64,000 nucleotides of DNA from Lutibacter sp. (GCF_016342705.1 NZ_JAEINV010000002.1:1-64000); one strand, 5' to 3'; shown: positions 55,611-63,782, counted from the first letter of the stretch. A program made the numbers and translations. The notes: generated from the sequence alone by a model not told the origin.

Positions 55611-57488
55611 TTAATTAGGTAATTTTCTAACCTTATCTAGCCACGTAAATTTAAGAATAATGGATGTTATTAAAAATACTAACAACGCAATTAATGTTTT
55701 TGGATAGTCTCTAATCATTAAAAATATTGGCAAAACAATCATACTTGATTGCCATAAAATTCCAATGAAACAATTAAACATATCCGTCCAAAATTCAGAA
55801 TTCTTTTCAATGGTACTATCCTCTTTTTTCAATTCATTTAAAACAGGTTTCCACCAACCCCAAGGACGCACATCTTTATAAAAAGATTTTAACACCTCCA
55901 TATTTGTTGGCTGAGTAAAATATGTTCCTAAAAACGAACCCAATACCGAAACAATAAATATAATTGGAAACAAATAAATGGCATGTACATGAGATAATTC
56001 ATAAAATAAAGAATCTTCTAAAAAATTACCTTTATTTTGGTCTAATACAAATTGTAACGAAGCCACAATTAAACCAGCTAGCATTCCCCAAAAATATCCC
56101 CAACCATTAAATCGCCACCAAATCCATTTTAAAAAATTTGCAGCAACATACCCTCCAAAAAGTGCACTTGTTATCCATAATGTTAGTGAATTGATAGAGT
56201 CAGCAAAAAAACCCATAAAAACACCCATTCCTACAACAATAAATGACGCCACTTGACTTGCTTTTATATAATGTTTATTTGTTTCATTTGGTTTAAAGTA
56301 TTTTTTATAAATATCATTCACCATATATGCTGGACCTGCATTTACAAAAGCAGAAAAAGTACTCATGAATGCAGCTAACAAACCTGCCAATAACAACCCT
56401 TTTATTCCTACAGGTACATGAAAATTAATCACCTTTGGTAATAAAACCTCTAAATCACCACCATTTAACAATGGATTTACACTCATTTCAGGAGTTAAAG
56501 TAACTAAAGCAATAACTACTATCCCTGCAATTAATAAATATCTAGGAATAAATAAAATTAAATTAGTAAATCCACTCATATAAGCAGCCTCTTTTACTGA
56601 TTTTGTGGAAAGAATACGCTGTAAATCGTAGCTTGGAGTAGGACCTGCAATACTTGCAAAAAAACCTTTAAATAAAGTCATTCCAATTAATGCTCCAAAC
56701 ATTTTATAACCTTCAGAATCAATTAAGTTATTAAATGCAACGTATTTTTCACTCCAATGAGGTTCAAGTTCCCATCCAAAAAATACATTTCTCCATTCAT
56801 TAGAAATTACTGCATTAATTTCAACATCACTAAATGTAAAAAAAGCATAGCCTGCAACTAAAATACCTGCAATTACCATGATACCGTATTGCAAAACTTC
56901 TGTGGCAACTACTGAAAACATTCCTCCTTTAACAGTATATATTGTGGTTAAAAATATTATTATCAACGCATAGGATTGCTCTGAAGTAAACAACAATGTA
57001 TTGCCCAATTGCAACGTTAAATCCCATGGAAGTATTATGGTCATAAATTTCCCAACACCTTCAAAAAAGTATGCTATAAACCCAATGGCAGCCACAATTG
57101 CAAAAACTGCCACAATTATATGCGAAGCTCTACCTGCTTTATTATCACCAAATCGAGTTAAAATCCATTCAGAACCAGTCATAATATTAGATCTTCGTAT
57201 CCAAACAGCCAAAAACATCATCACAAAAATTTGATTCCATATTGGCCAAAGCCACATAAACATAAAGCTTTTTACACCATATAAAAAAAGGATTCCAACC
57301 ATCCAAGCTGTTCCAGAAACATCAAACATTCCAGAGCCATTACTTAATCCTAAGAAGTACCATTTAATGTTATTTCCTCCTAAAAAATAAGATTCTAAGC
57401 TACTTGAAGCTTTCTTTGAAACCCAAATTCCGACAAATAATGTTAATAAAATATAAGCTGCAATTATTGAAACATCAATTATATCCAT
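55611..57488 (-). CDS. Sodium:solute symporter (SSS family)
   Basis: 625 aa with about 14 hydrophobic segments. It begins MDIIDVSIIAAYILLTLFVG and carries SSLESYFLGGNNIKWYFLG and GSGMFDVSGTAWMVG, typical of SSS transporters of the sugar branch, in the inner membrane. The mid-region GLLLAGLLAAFMSTFSAFVN contains the conserved Na+-site helix. It is flanked by GH92 a (3 nt upstream) and GH130 (45 nt downstream). The most economical substrate is the product of outer-membrane and periplasmic trimming that GH130 splits, namely Man-beta-1,4-GlcNAc, though a monosaccharide is possible. Confidence 0.9.
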   Translation of the reverse strand: MDIIDVSIIAAYILLTLFVGIWVSKKASSSLESYFLGGNNIKWYFLGLSNGSGMFDVSGTAWMVGILFLYGVKSFMFMWLWPIWNQIFVMMFLAVWIRRSNIMTGSEWILTRFGDNKAGRASHIIVAVFAIVAAIGFIAYFFEGVGKFMTIILPWDLTLQLGNTLLFTSEQSYALIIIFLTTIYTVKGGMFSVVATEVLQYGIMVIAGILVAGYAFFTFSDVEINAVISNEWRNVFFGWELEPHWSEKYVAFNNLIDSEGYKMFGALIGMTLFKGFFASIAGPTPSYDLQRILSTKSVKEAAYMSGFTNLILFIPRYLLIAGIVVIALVTLTPEMSVNPLLNGGDLEVLLPKVINFHVPVGIKGLLLAGLLAAFMSTFSAFVNAGPAYMVNDIYKKYFKPNETNKHYIKASQVASFIVVGMGVFMGFFADSINSLTLWITSALFGGYVAANFLKWIWWRFNGWGYFWGMLAGLIVASLQFVLDQNKGNFLEDSLFYELSHVHAIYLFPIIFIVSVLGSFLGTYFTQPTNMEVLKSFYKDVRPWGWWKPVLNELKKEDSTIEKNSEFWTDMFNCFIGILWQSSMIVLPIFLMIRDYPKTLIALLVFLITSIILKFTWLDKVRKLPN

Positions 57489-57491
57489 TTG

Positions 57492-59756
57492 TTAATTTTC
57501 ATCATTAATAATTCCCCATTTTTTGTTTGGTTGCTTTCCCATAACAAACTGAAGTGTTCCACCTTGCATTAATTCTTTATGTGTAATAGTAGTTCTATTA
57601 AAATCTTTCCCATTAAGCTTCGCCGATTGTATATAAATATTTTCATCTGAAACATTTTCAGCTTTAATAGTAAATGTTATTTTTTCAGAAATTTTAATCG
57701 TTGATTTCTTAAATAATGGACTTCCTATTTGATATTCTCCAGAAGCTGGACTATATGGATATATACCCATAGCGCTAAATACATACCAAGCTGACATTTG
57801 CCCGCAATCCTCATTTCCGCTCAATCCTTCAGGTGTAGCATTGTATTGTGACTTTAATATTTCATGCACCCAGAATTGGGTTTTCCAAGGCTTTTTAGCA
57901 ATATTAAACATATAAGCAATATGATGACTTGGCTCATTACCATGCGCATATTGACCAATTAATCCTGAGATATCAGCAGATACATTTTCGCCTGTAATTT
58001 CAGAAGATTCTGTAAAAAGTTGCTCTAATTTTGAGGTAAACTTTTCATTTCCTCCGTGCATTTTAATCAAATTTTTAGGTTCATGCAATACAAACCAACT
58101 ATGCTGCCATGCATTTCCTTCCGTATACTCTGCACCAACTCTATGCGCAGAATATTTAGGATCAAATGGCTCTTTCCAGCCTGTCCCTGTTTCATTTTTA
58201 CCTCTCATAAAACCTGTTTCAGCATCAAATATATGCTCATAGGCTTTTGATCTTTTTATAAAATAATTATAATCATCATTTTTTCCAAGTTCTTTGGCTA
58301 TTTGAGCCACACACCAATCATTATAAGCATATTCTAGAGTTATAGTTACGGATTCATCTAATAAATTATAAGGAATATACCCGTATTTTTTATAGAAATT
58401 TAGTCCTCTATCATCTTGCATCATAGTGGTTTTCATTGCTTCATAAGCTTTTTTAATATTAAATCCTTTAATCCCTTTCTTATAAGCCTCCACAATAACT
58501 GGAATTGAATGATAGCCTGTCATTGTATTTGTTTCATTTCCGTATAAAGTCCAAACTGGCAACTTCTTATTAGCCTCATAATACACTAGCATAGAGTTTA
58601 TTATGTCAGAAACTTTTTCTGGATGTGTAATTGTTAACAAAGGTTGTTCGGCTCTAAAAGTGTCCCATAAAGACAATGTTGAATATGCTGTATAATTAGC
58701 TGCTTTCACAATACTATCGTCTTCTTTTCTAAATTCACCGTTAACATCGCTAAAAGTAACAGGTGCTACTTGTGTATGATATAGTGCTGTATAAAAAGTA
58801 GTTTCTAGCTCTTTATTATCCGTTTCAATAGTTATTTTTGATAAATTTTGATTCCAGATTTCAGTTGCTTCTTCTTTAACTTTTTCAAATTGAATATCTT
58901 CTTTTGATAAATTTTCTAAAGCATTTTCTTCACTTACGGAAGACAGTGCTACTTTTACAAAAAGTTCTTGTGTGTTTTCTGATTTGAAATAAAATTGTGC
59001 AAATGATTTTTCGCCAGTAACTGAATTTACATCGTTTTTATAATTCCCATCAGTCACCAACTCAAATTTTTCAATTGGTTTTGAAAATTTAGCCACAAAA
59101 AAAACTTTTTGATTTTTTGCCCAACCTTCACTAAATCTATACCCTGAAATTGTATTTGCATCAATAATATTAATTTTAGAAGCCGTTGTTTTGTCCCAAT
59201 TTATTGCAAAGCCTAAATCTAATATTACTGATTGCATATCATTTTCTGCAAATGTATATTTATGAAACGCTGTTCTTAAATTAGAGGTTAATTCAACTTT
59301 TACCTTGTAATCTTTTAAGTGAACGCTATAATATCCTGGTGAGGCTTTCTCATCATTATGTGAATATGCTGATTTATAAGGCAAATCATCTCTTGAATTC
59401 ACTTTTACCGTTAAATCTACTTTTTTATTTATTGGCATTAAACGAATATCCGTTAAATCACCAATTCCAGTTCCACTTAAATGTAAATGACTGAATCCTA
59501 TCATAATGGAATCTGAATAATGATATCCTGAGCACCAATCCCAACTGGAAATTCCATTATCTGGACTTACTTGTAACATTCCAAAAGGAACTGTAGCTCC
59601 AGGATACGTATGGCCATGACCGCCTGTTCCAATAAATGGGTTTACGAAATTAGCTGGTAAAAAACTGGATTCAATATTTTGAGCTGAATTCTCTTTTTTA
59701 CAAGAATAAAAACTTACAATAACGGCTAGAAATAGGTAAAAAAATATTTTTTTCAT
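57492..59756 (-). CDS. GH92 alpha-mannosidase (paralogue a), first gene of the glycan operon
   Basis: 754 aa lipoprotein (IVSFYSCKKEN). Signatures: FVNPFIGTGGHGHTYPGAT, TEGNAWQHSW, AHGNEPSHHIAYM and GNEDCGQMSAWYVFSAMGIYP. Close in motif set to paralogue b, so probably alpha-1,2-type activity on the outer mannoses of high-mannose glycans. It is the promoter-proximal gene of the 15-gene run and is divergent from the LytS/LytT pair, 142 bp away. I did not find a clear minus-strand TAnnTTTG box in that gap, so its promoter may depend on an activator. Confidence 0.93.
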   Translation of the reverse strand: MKKIFFYLFLAVIVSFYSCKKENSAQNIESSFLPANFVNPFIGTGGHGHTYPGATVPFGMLQVSPDNGISSWDWCSGYHYSDSIMIGFSHLHLSGTGIGDLTDIRLMPINKKVDLTVKVNSRDDLPYKSAYSHNDEKASPGYYSVHLKDYKVKVELTSNLRTAFHKYTFAENDMQSVILDLGFAINWDKTTASKINIIDANTISGYRFSEGWAKNQKVFFVAKFSKPIEKFELVTDGNYKNDVNSVTGEKSFAQFYFKSENTQELFVKVALSSVSEENALENLSKEDIQFEKVKEEATEIWNQNLSKITIETDNKELETTFYTALYHTQVAPVTFSDVNGEFRKEDDSIVKAANYTAYSTLSLWDTFRAEQPLLTITHPEKVSDIINSMLVYYEANKKLPVWTLYGNETNTMTGYHSIPVIVEAYKKGIKGFNIKKAYEAMKTTMMQDDRGLNFYKKYGYIPYNLLDESVTITLEYAYNDWCVAQIAKELGKNDDYNYFIKRSKAYEHIFDAETGFMRGKNETGTGWKEPFDPKYSAHRVGAEYTEGNAWQHSWFVLHEPKNLIKMHGGNEKFTSKLEQLFTESSEITGENVSADISGLIGQYAHGNEPSHHIAYMFNIAKKPWKTQFWVHEILKSQYNATPEGLSGNEDCGQMSAWYVFSAMGIYPYSPASGEYQIGSPLFKKSTIKISEKITFTIKAENVSDENIYIQSAKLNGKDFNRTTITHKELMQGGTLQFVMGKQPNKKWGIINDEN

Positions 59757-59852
59757 TTTTAAACTTTAGGTTTAATTTTTCCTAATATTTGTTGGGTACT
59801 CTAATTTAAATATAAATATTACTTAAATTCGCCCTATTAAAAAAATATTTAG

Positions 59853-59879
59853 ACGTATAACATCTAAACTACGTTAAAC
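59853..59879 (+). promoter_or_regulatory. Candidate LytTR-type direct repeat
   Basis: ACGTATAAC (59853-59861) and ACGTTAAAC (59871-59879) are near-identical 9-mers 18 bp apart, inside the 142-bp region between GH92 a and the kinase gene. LytTR regulators bind pairs of imperfect 9-bp direct repeats, though usually about 21-22 bp apart. An inverted TTTAGA/TCTAAA pair (59849-59854 and 59863-59868) overlaps the site. Confidence 0.35.
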
Positions 59880-59898
59880 AATAAAAAAACAAAAAATA

Positions 59899-60975
59899 AT
59901 GTTGTTTCTAAACAAACAGTCTTCAATAAATTCAAATACAATTAGGGAGATTAAACTAAAACATCATATCATTTTTTGGTCCATTTATTTCATTTTTAAT
60001 ACACTCCGGTGGGGAAGTTATTTTAATGATTATTCTTATTCCATAAAAACAAACCTAATAGGATTTCCTATTCATATGACTTTGTGTTATTTAAATATTT
60101 ATGTGTTTATGCCAAAGTTTGTATTTAAAAAGAAATATGTAACCTACGTTAGCTTTCTTATACTTTCACTATTTATTATGTTATTAGTAAAGTTTAACCT
60201 AACATACTATTTGGTAAGTGAAAATGTTTGGCCCGAAGGAACTGAAGTTATTAGTAAATTAACGCTGAACTATTCTATTGATATGATGATTGGCGAACTA
60301 TATGTAATTACATTTGTTACAGCTATAAAAATTACAATGGATTGGTTAAAAGAGCATAAGCGATTAACCGATTTAGAAAAGTTACAATTAGAAACAGAGC
60401 TACTCTTTTTAAGAAGTCAAATTTCCCCACACTTCTTTTTTAATACATTAAATAATATTTATGCACTTTCATTAGAAAACTCAAGTAAAACTCCAAAAAT
60501 AATTATAAAACTATCAGAGTTAATGCGTTATCTTTTATATGAAACTAAAAAAAAGAAACAAAGTTTAGAAAAAGAAATCATTTGCATTCAAAATTATTTA
60601 GATTTAGAACGGATTCGTTTTGATGAAAAATTAGAGGTTAATATGACTATTTCTGGAGATATTAAAAATAAAAAAATTGCACCAATTCTATTATTGTCAT
60701 TTATAGAAAATGCTTTTAAACATGGAGCAAATAAAAATATTGGAAAAATTAGAATTAATATTGATTTTAATATCATTGAAAATTTTCTTTATTTTCGCAT
60801 AGCAAATCCTATTCCAACAGAAACAAAATATGAACAACAACTTAATAAATCTAGCGGAATTGGATTGCAAAATGTTAAAAAAAGATTAGCGCTAGGTTAT
60901 AAAATTGATGAATATAATTTAGATATAAAAACAATAGATAGTTTATTTATTGTAGAACTAAAAATTAAAGTATAA
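59899..60975 (+). CDS. LytS/YehU-type membrane sensor histidine kinase
   Basis: 358 aa. Four hydrophobic helices in residues about 25-155 (for example IIFWSIYFIFNTL and FLILSLFIMLLVKF) form a membrane sensor without a large periplasmic domain. A coiled coil then leads into the His_kinase domain with LRSQISPHFFFNTLNNIYAL, where H178 is the phospho-acceptor. The ATP-binding part has IENAFKHGANK and SGIGLQNVKKRL. The response regulator gene overlaps its stop by one base (TAATG). Encoded divergently from the glycan operon, it is the probable sensor controlling it. Confidence 0.93.
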   Translation: MLFLNKQSSINSNTIREIKLKHHIIFWSIYFIFNTLRWGSYFNDYSYSIKTNLIGFPIHMTLCYLNIYVFMPKFVFKKKYVTYVSFLILSLFIMLLVKFNLTYYLVSENVWPEGTEVISKLTLNYSIDMMIGELYVITFVTAIKITMDWLKEHKRLTDLEKLQLETELLFLRSQISPHFFFNTLNNIYALSLENSSKTPKIIIKLSELMRYLLYETKKKKQSLEKEIICIQNYLDLERIRFDEKLEVNMTISGDIKNKKIAPILLLSFIENAFKHGANKNIGKIRINIDFNIIENFLYFRIANPIPTETKYEQQLNKSSGIGLQNVKKRLALGYKIDEYNLDIKTIDSLFIVELKIKV

Positions 60976-61676
60976 TGAATATAAATTGTATAATAATTGA
61001 CGACGAACCATTAGCGATAAACGTAATTAAAAGTCATTTAAAAGAATTTCAAGACCTACATTTAGTGAATACTTTTAATAATGCCATTGATGGATTGTCT
61101 TTTTTAAAAGAAAATAAAGTTGATTTAATTTTTTTAGACATAAATATGCCATTGCTTGATGGTTTTAGCTTTATTAAAAGTTTAGAAAAAAAACCCTTAA
61201 TTATTATTACAACAGCTCATACTGAATTTGCAGTAGAATCATACAATTTAGATGTTTTAGACTATTTAGTAAAACCAATTCCTTTTCAACGTTTTGTAAA
61301 ATCTATCAATAAAGTTTTTAGAATTTTCAGCAATCCAAACAAAACTATGGTAACGGCAGAAAGACTAAGTATTTTTGTTAAAATTGATAAAAAGAAAATG
61401 AAAAAAATTTACTTAGATGAAATACTTGTAATTGAAAGTTTAAAAGATTATTTAAAAATAAGTACTTTGTCGAATAAGTTTATAATTCACCAAACACTAA
61501 GTAGCTTTACAGAACAACTACCTTCAAATAATTTCATTAGAATTCATAGATCTTATACAGTTGCTATTGATAAAATTGATACAATTGAAGGAAATAGTGT
61601 AGAAATAGCAAACATACGATATACCATTGGAAGATCTTATATTGATGAAGTTAAACAATGCATTTTAAACAATTAG
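60975..61676 (+). CDS. LytTR-family response regulator
   Basis: 233 aa. The receiver domain (1-120) has IIDDEP and phospho-acceptor D55 in FLDINMP, with VLDYLVKP at the end. The LytTR DNA-binding domain (about 130-232) is recognised from ILVIESLKDYLKISTLSNKF and NNFIRIHRSYTVAIDKID. Translationally coupled to the kinase. Likely targets are the divergent promoter region 59757-59898 and thus the glycan operon and its own operon. Followed by a strong terminator. Confidence 0.94.
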   Translation: MNINCIIIDDEPLAINVIKSHLKEFQDLHLVNTFNNAIDGLSFLKENKVDLIFLDINMPLLDGFSFIKSLEKKPLIIITTAHTEFAVESYNLDVLDYLVKPIPFQRFVKSINKVFRIFSNPNKTMVTAERLSIFVKIDKKKMKKIYLDEILVIESLKDYLKISTLSNKFIIHQTLSSFTEQLPSNNFIRIHRSYTVAIDKIDTIEGNSVEIANIRYTIGRSYIDEVKQCILNN

Positions 61677-61728
61677 TTTACAAACTATACGAATCCATCC
61701 AATATTTCAAAATAAATTTATAATACAA

Positions 61729-61761
61729 AAAACCCTATAAACATTGAGTTTATAGGGTTTT
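61729..61761. terminator. Strong intrinsic terminator after the LytTR regulator
   Basis: AAAACCCTATAAAC (61729-61742) pairs perfectly over 14 bp with GTTTATAGGGTTTT (61748-61761), with a 5-nt loop. It closes the two-component operon and also isolates the module to the right. Confidence 0.9.
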
Positions 61762-61782
61762 GTTGCTTTTTGTGTTTTTAAA

Positions 61783-61805
61783 AGTGGAGAAGATGGGACT
61801 AGAAC
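61783..61805 (-). other. tRNA 3'-end fragment, putative attachment site
   Basis: Read on the minus strand, the segment is a T-loop TTCTAGT (7 nt), T-stem half CCCAT (5 nt), acceptor half CTTCTCC (7 nt) and discriminator A, the exact geometry of a tRNA 3' end. The T-loop differs from the usual TTCGA at one base. No tRNA body precedes it, so it is a fragment. Such fragments mark where integrating elements recombine. A short inverted partner (GGGACTA 61795-61801, TAGTCCC 61869-61875) lies nearby. Confidence 0.5.
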
Positions 61806-61882
61806 TATTTTTTTAAACCCTTATAATATAGGAGCTCCAGAAGTACCGTTTTTGTACTGACACCGAATTAGTCCCTTTTTAT

Positions 61883-62080
61883 TTAATTCGATATGTATTC
61901 GTTTATGATATCTACCTCTATTCCAGAATATTCTGAAAATTCATTGATAGTTACAAATTGATGTGGCTCCTTCCCAAAATGCGCTTTTATTTCATTGAGT
62001 AGTTTCCTTCCATAGCGTTCACTTCTGCCAGTGATACACTGAATATCTTTTGGGTATATGCAAGCTCTAATTATTTTCAT
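61883..62080 (-). CDS. Small protein, possible DNA-binding regulator of the right-end module
   Basis: 65 aa: a basic first half (ITGRSERYGRKLLNEIKAHF) and a second half VTINEFSEYSGIEVDIINEY that looks like a short helix-turn-helix or excisionase-type helix pair. No named family is recognised. It is divergent from the 251-aa gene, 157 bp apart, and three phased direct repeats lie directly in front of its ATG (62084-62126). This arrangement fits a small autoregulator of a mobile module. Function is inference. Confidence 0.65.
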   Translation of the reverse strand: MKIIRACIYPKDIQCITGRSERYGRKLLNEIKAHFGKEPHQFVTINEFSEYSGIEVDIINEYISN

Positions 62081-62083
62081 CTG

Positions 62084-62126
62084 ATACTCTATCCATACTT
62101 TATCCTACCGGTATGTATACTTTATC
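62084..62126 (-). repeat. Three helically phased direct repeats (iteron or operator-like)
   Basis: On the minus strand the unit is GATAAAGTAT. Copies lie at 62117-62126, 62095-62104 and, with one change (GATAGAGTAT), 62084-62093. Starts are 22 and 11 bp apart, i.e. two and one helical turns, so a bound protein would sit on one face of the DNA. The last copy ends 3 nt before the ATG of the 65-aa gene. A palindrome TACCGGTA lies in the larger gap. Confidence 0.65.
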
Positions 62127-62237
62127 TATATGCCTTTATTCGGAACAAAAAGATTGTTTCGGAATGGATGGTTGTTGGTTTTTTAATTTTTATTTAAAGA
62201 TAGGTTCATTTGTTGAGAATTAAAAATTTAAGTAATT

Positions 62238-62993
62238 ATGGCTAGACAAAAAGGCATTATCAAATTAAAAGGAACTATCGGAGATATTTCTTTTTACAAA
62301 ACAAGTGATGGACACCTTGCTCGTGAAAAAGGCGGTGTGGATGCTTCAAGAATTGCAAATGATCCTGCGTTTCAAAGAACGCGTGAAAATGGCTCTGAAT
62401 TTGGAAGAGCTGGTAAAGGTGGCAAGGTTATCAGAAATGCCATTCGTTTATTGTTGCAAAATGCAAAAGATAAACGTGTGGTGAGCAGATTAACTACTGA
62501 CTTATTGAAAGTAGTTAAAACAGACGCAACCAATGAAAGAGGTTTAAGAACCATTGAAAATGGAAATTTCACCTTATTGAAAGGTTTTGAGTTTAATGTG
62601 AACGGAAAATTGGGTGCTACCTTATTTGCGGATTACAGAGCTGATTTTGAAAGAACTTCTGGTGAAGCAGTGTTGGTGATTCCTCCTTTTTCACCAAAAG
62701 TAAGAATTGCAGCTCCTGCAGGAACAACTCATTTTAAAGTATTGATGGGCTTGGCGGAACTAAATTTTGAAGCTGAAACTTCAAAATTTGAAAGTGATGA
62801 AACTGCTATTTTACCGTATGATTCTGCGGACACAAGTAATATTGATTTGCTTGTTGGTATTGCTGCGGCTTCTACCAAACCGGTTATTCAAGTAATGGGC
62901 ATTGAGTTTTATCAAGAAGTGAATGGGCAAATGTATCCGTTGAAAAATGGTTCTTACAATGCGCTTGCCGTTATTGATGCCACTGTAGCCTAA
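62238..62993 (+). CDS. Conserved protein of unknown function, first gene of the right-end module
   Basis: 251 aa, no signal peptide or membrane helix. The N-terminal 65 residues are Gly- and Arg-rich with an ordered pattern (GIIKLKGTIGDISFYKTSDG, REKGGVDASRI, FQRTRENGSEFGRAGKGGK) that I recall from many flavobacterial genomes but cannot tie to a named family. The remainder is beta-rich (TLLKGFEFNVNGKLGATLFA, VLVIPPFSPKVRI). A virion or structural-type protein is possible. GC content is visibly higher (about 40% in lines counted by hand) than in the glycan operon (about 32%). The next gene starts on its last base. Confidence 0.8.
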   Translation: MARQKGIIKLKGTIGDISFYKTSDGHLAREKGGVDASRIANDPAFQRTRENGSEFGRAGKGGKVIRNAIRLLLQNAKDKRVVSRLTTDLLKVVKTDATNERGLRTIENGNFTLLKGFEFNVNGKLGATLFADYRADFERTSGEAVLVIPPFSPKVRIAAPAGTTHFKVLMGLAELNFEAETSKFESDETAILPYDSADTSNIDLLVGIAAASTKPVIQVMGIEFYQEVNGQMYPLKNGSYNALAVIDATVA

Positions 62994-63388
62994 TGAACCT
63001 GGTATTACAACGCACGTATTTTAAAAAGGGTACCAATGGTGCCCTTTTTATGAATGACAGCTTTGTGGGTTTTTGCATTGAATTGCCCTGGAGAGAAAAC
63101 ACAAAACGAGTGTCGTGTATTCCTGAAGGTAACTATGAATTAAAACCAAGGTATTCTGAAAAGTTTAAACATCATTTAGTGCTGCAGAATGTACCTAAAA
63201 GAAGTTTGATTTTGATACACCCAGCCAATGATGCCAACAAAGAATTACAGGGCTGTTTGGCGCCTGTAAGTTCTCTTACAGGAATTGCCAAAGGATTGCA
63301 ATCTCGGATTGTATTTCAGAAAATACTTTCCGTTTGTTACCAAGCTTTTGAGCGAAAAGAAAAAGTAACCTTAACCATAAAATCATAA
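62993..63388 (+). CDS. DUF5675-like protein
   Basis: 131 aa. YFKKGTNGALFMNDSFVGFCIELPW, SCIPEGNYELKPRYSEKF, ILIHPANDANKELQGCLAP and the closing beta-hairpins fit the DUF5675 family. Members occur in phages and Bacteroidetes genomes next to lysis or small membrane genes and may be a peptidoglycan-binding or L,D-transpeptidase-like fold; function is not established. No export signal. It overlaps the upstream gene by one base (TAATG), so the two are translationally coupled, and ends 3 nt before a small membrane protein gene. Confidence 0.8.
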   Translation: MNLVLQRTYFKKGTNGALFMNDSFVGFCIELPWRENTKRVSCIPEGNYELKPRYSEKFKHHLVLQNVPKRSLILIHPANDANKELQGCLAPVSSLTGIAKGLQSRIVFQKILSVCYQAFERKEKVTLTIKS

Positions 63389-63391
63389 AAG

Positions 63392-63619
63392 ATGAAACTA
63401 ATAGAACGATATCAAAAACCAACACCTTCCTTTTTTAGAACATTAAGAAATATTGGTATTGCTTTAGCAACTGCTGGAGGTGCAATTATTGCAGCTCCCA
63501 TCGCATTGCCTGCAACCATTATAACCATTGCAACTTATTTAACTGTTGCCGGAACTGTGGCGACTGCTGTAAGTCAGGCGGTGGTTTCTGACAATGAAAA
63601 TGATACCAATGGCGAATAA
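63392..63619 (+). CDS. Small membrane protein, holin-like
   Basis: 75 aa. A charged N-terminus (MKLIERYQKPTPSFFRTLRN) is followed by two Ala/Ile/Thr-rich hydrophobic stretches (IGIALATAGGAIIAAPIAL and TIITIATYLTVAGTVATAV) and an acidic tail. Size and layout fit a phage holin, but there is no family match to prove it. The next gene begins inside its last codons. Confidence 0.7.
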   Translation: MKLIERYQKPTPSFFRTLRNIGIALATAGGAIIAAPIALPATIITIATYLTVAGTVATAVSQAVVSDNENDTNGE

Positions 63620-63782
63620 TGACATACAACTGCGCTCTGGAATTGTTGGTGGTACTTTTCTATCCACTATTTTTAATATCACTTTTAATGATATTGTTTT
63701 TACAATAATTATGGCTGGAATTGGAGCAGTTGTAAGTTTTTTTGTTTCTTGTTTGTTGCGGAGGTTGTTTACAAAAAAATAA
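63609..63782 (+). CDS. Small membrane protein, last gene of the right-end module
   Basis: 57 aa from ATG 63609 (MANNDIQLRS), overlapping the preceding gene by 11 nt; an in-frame ATG at 63594 would overlap it by 26 nt. One or two hydrophobic helices (GTFLSTIFNITFNDIVFTII and AGIGAVVSFFVSCLL) end with a basic RRLFTKK tail. Two consecutive small membrane proteins resemble a holin/antiholin pair. Directly followed by a terminator. Confidence 0.6.
   Translation: MANNDIQLRSGIVGGTFLSTIFNITFNDIVFTIIMAGIGAVVSFFVSCLLRRLFTKK

Noticed and set aside
61783..61880. Intact tRNA gene
   Set aside because: Only the T-loop and 3' acceptor half are present; no D-arm, anticodon arm or 5' acceptor half can be folded from the neighbouring DNA.
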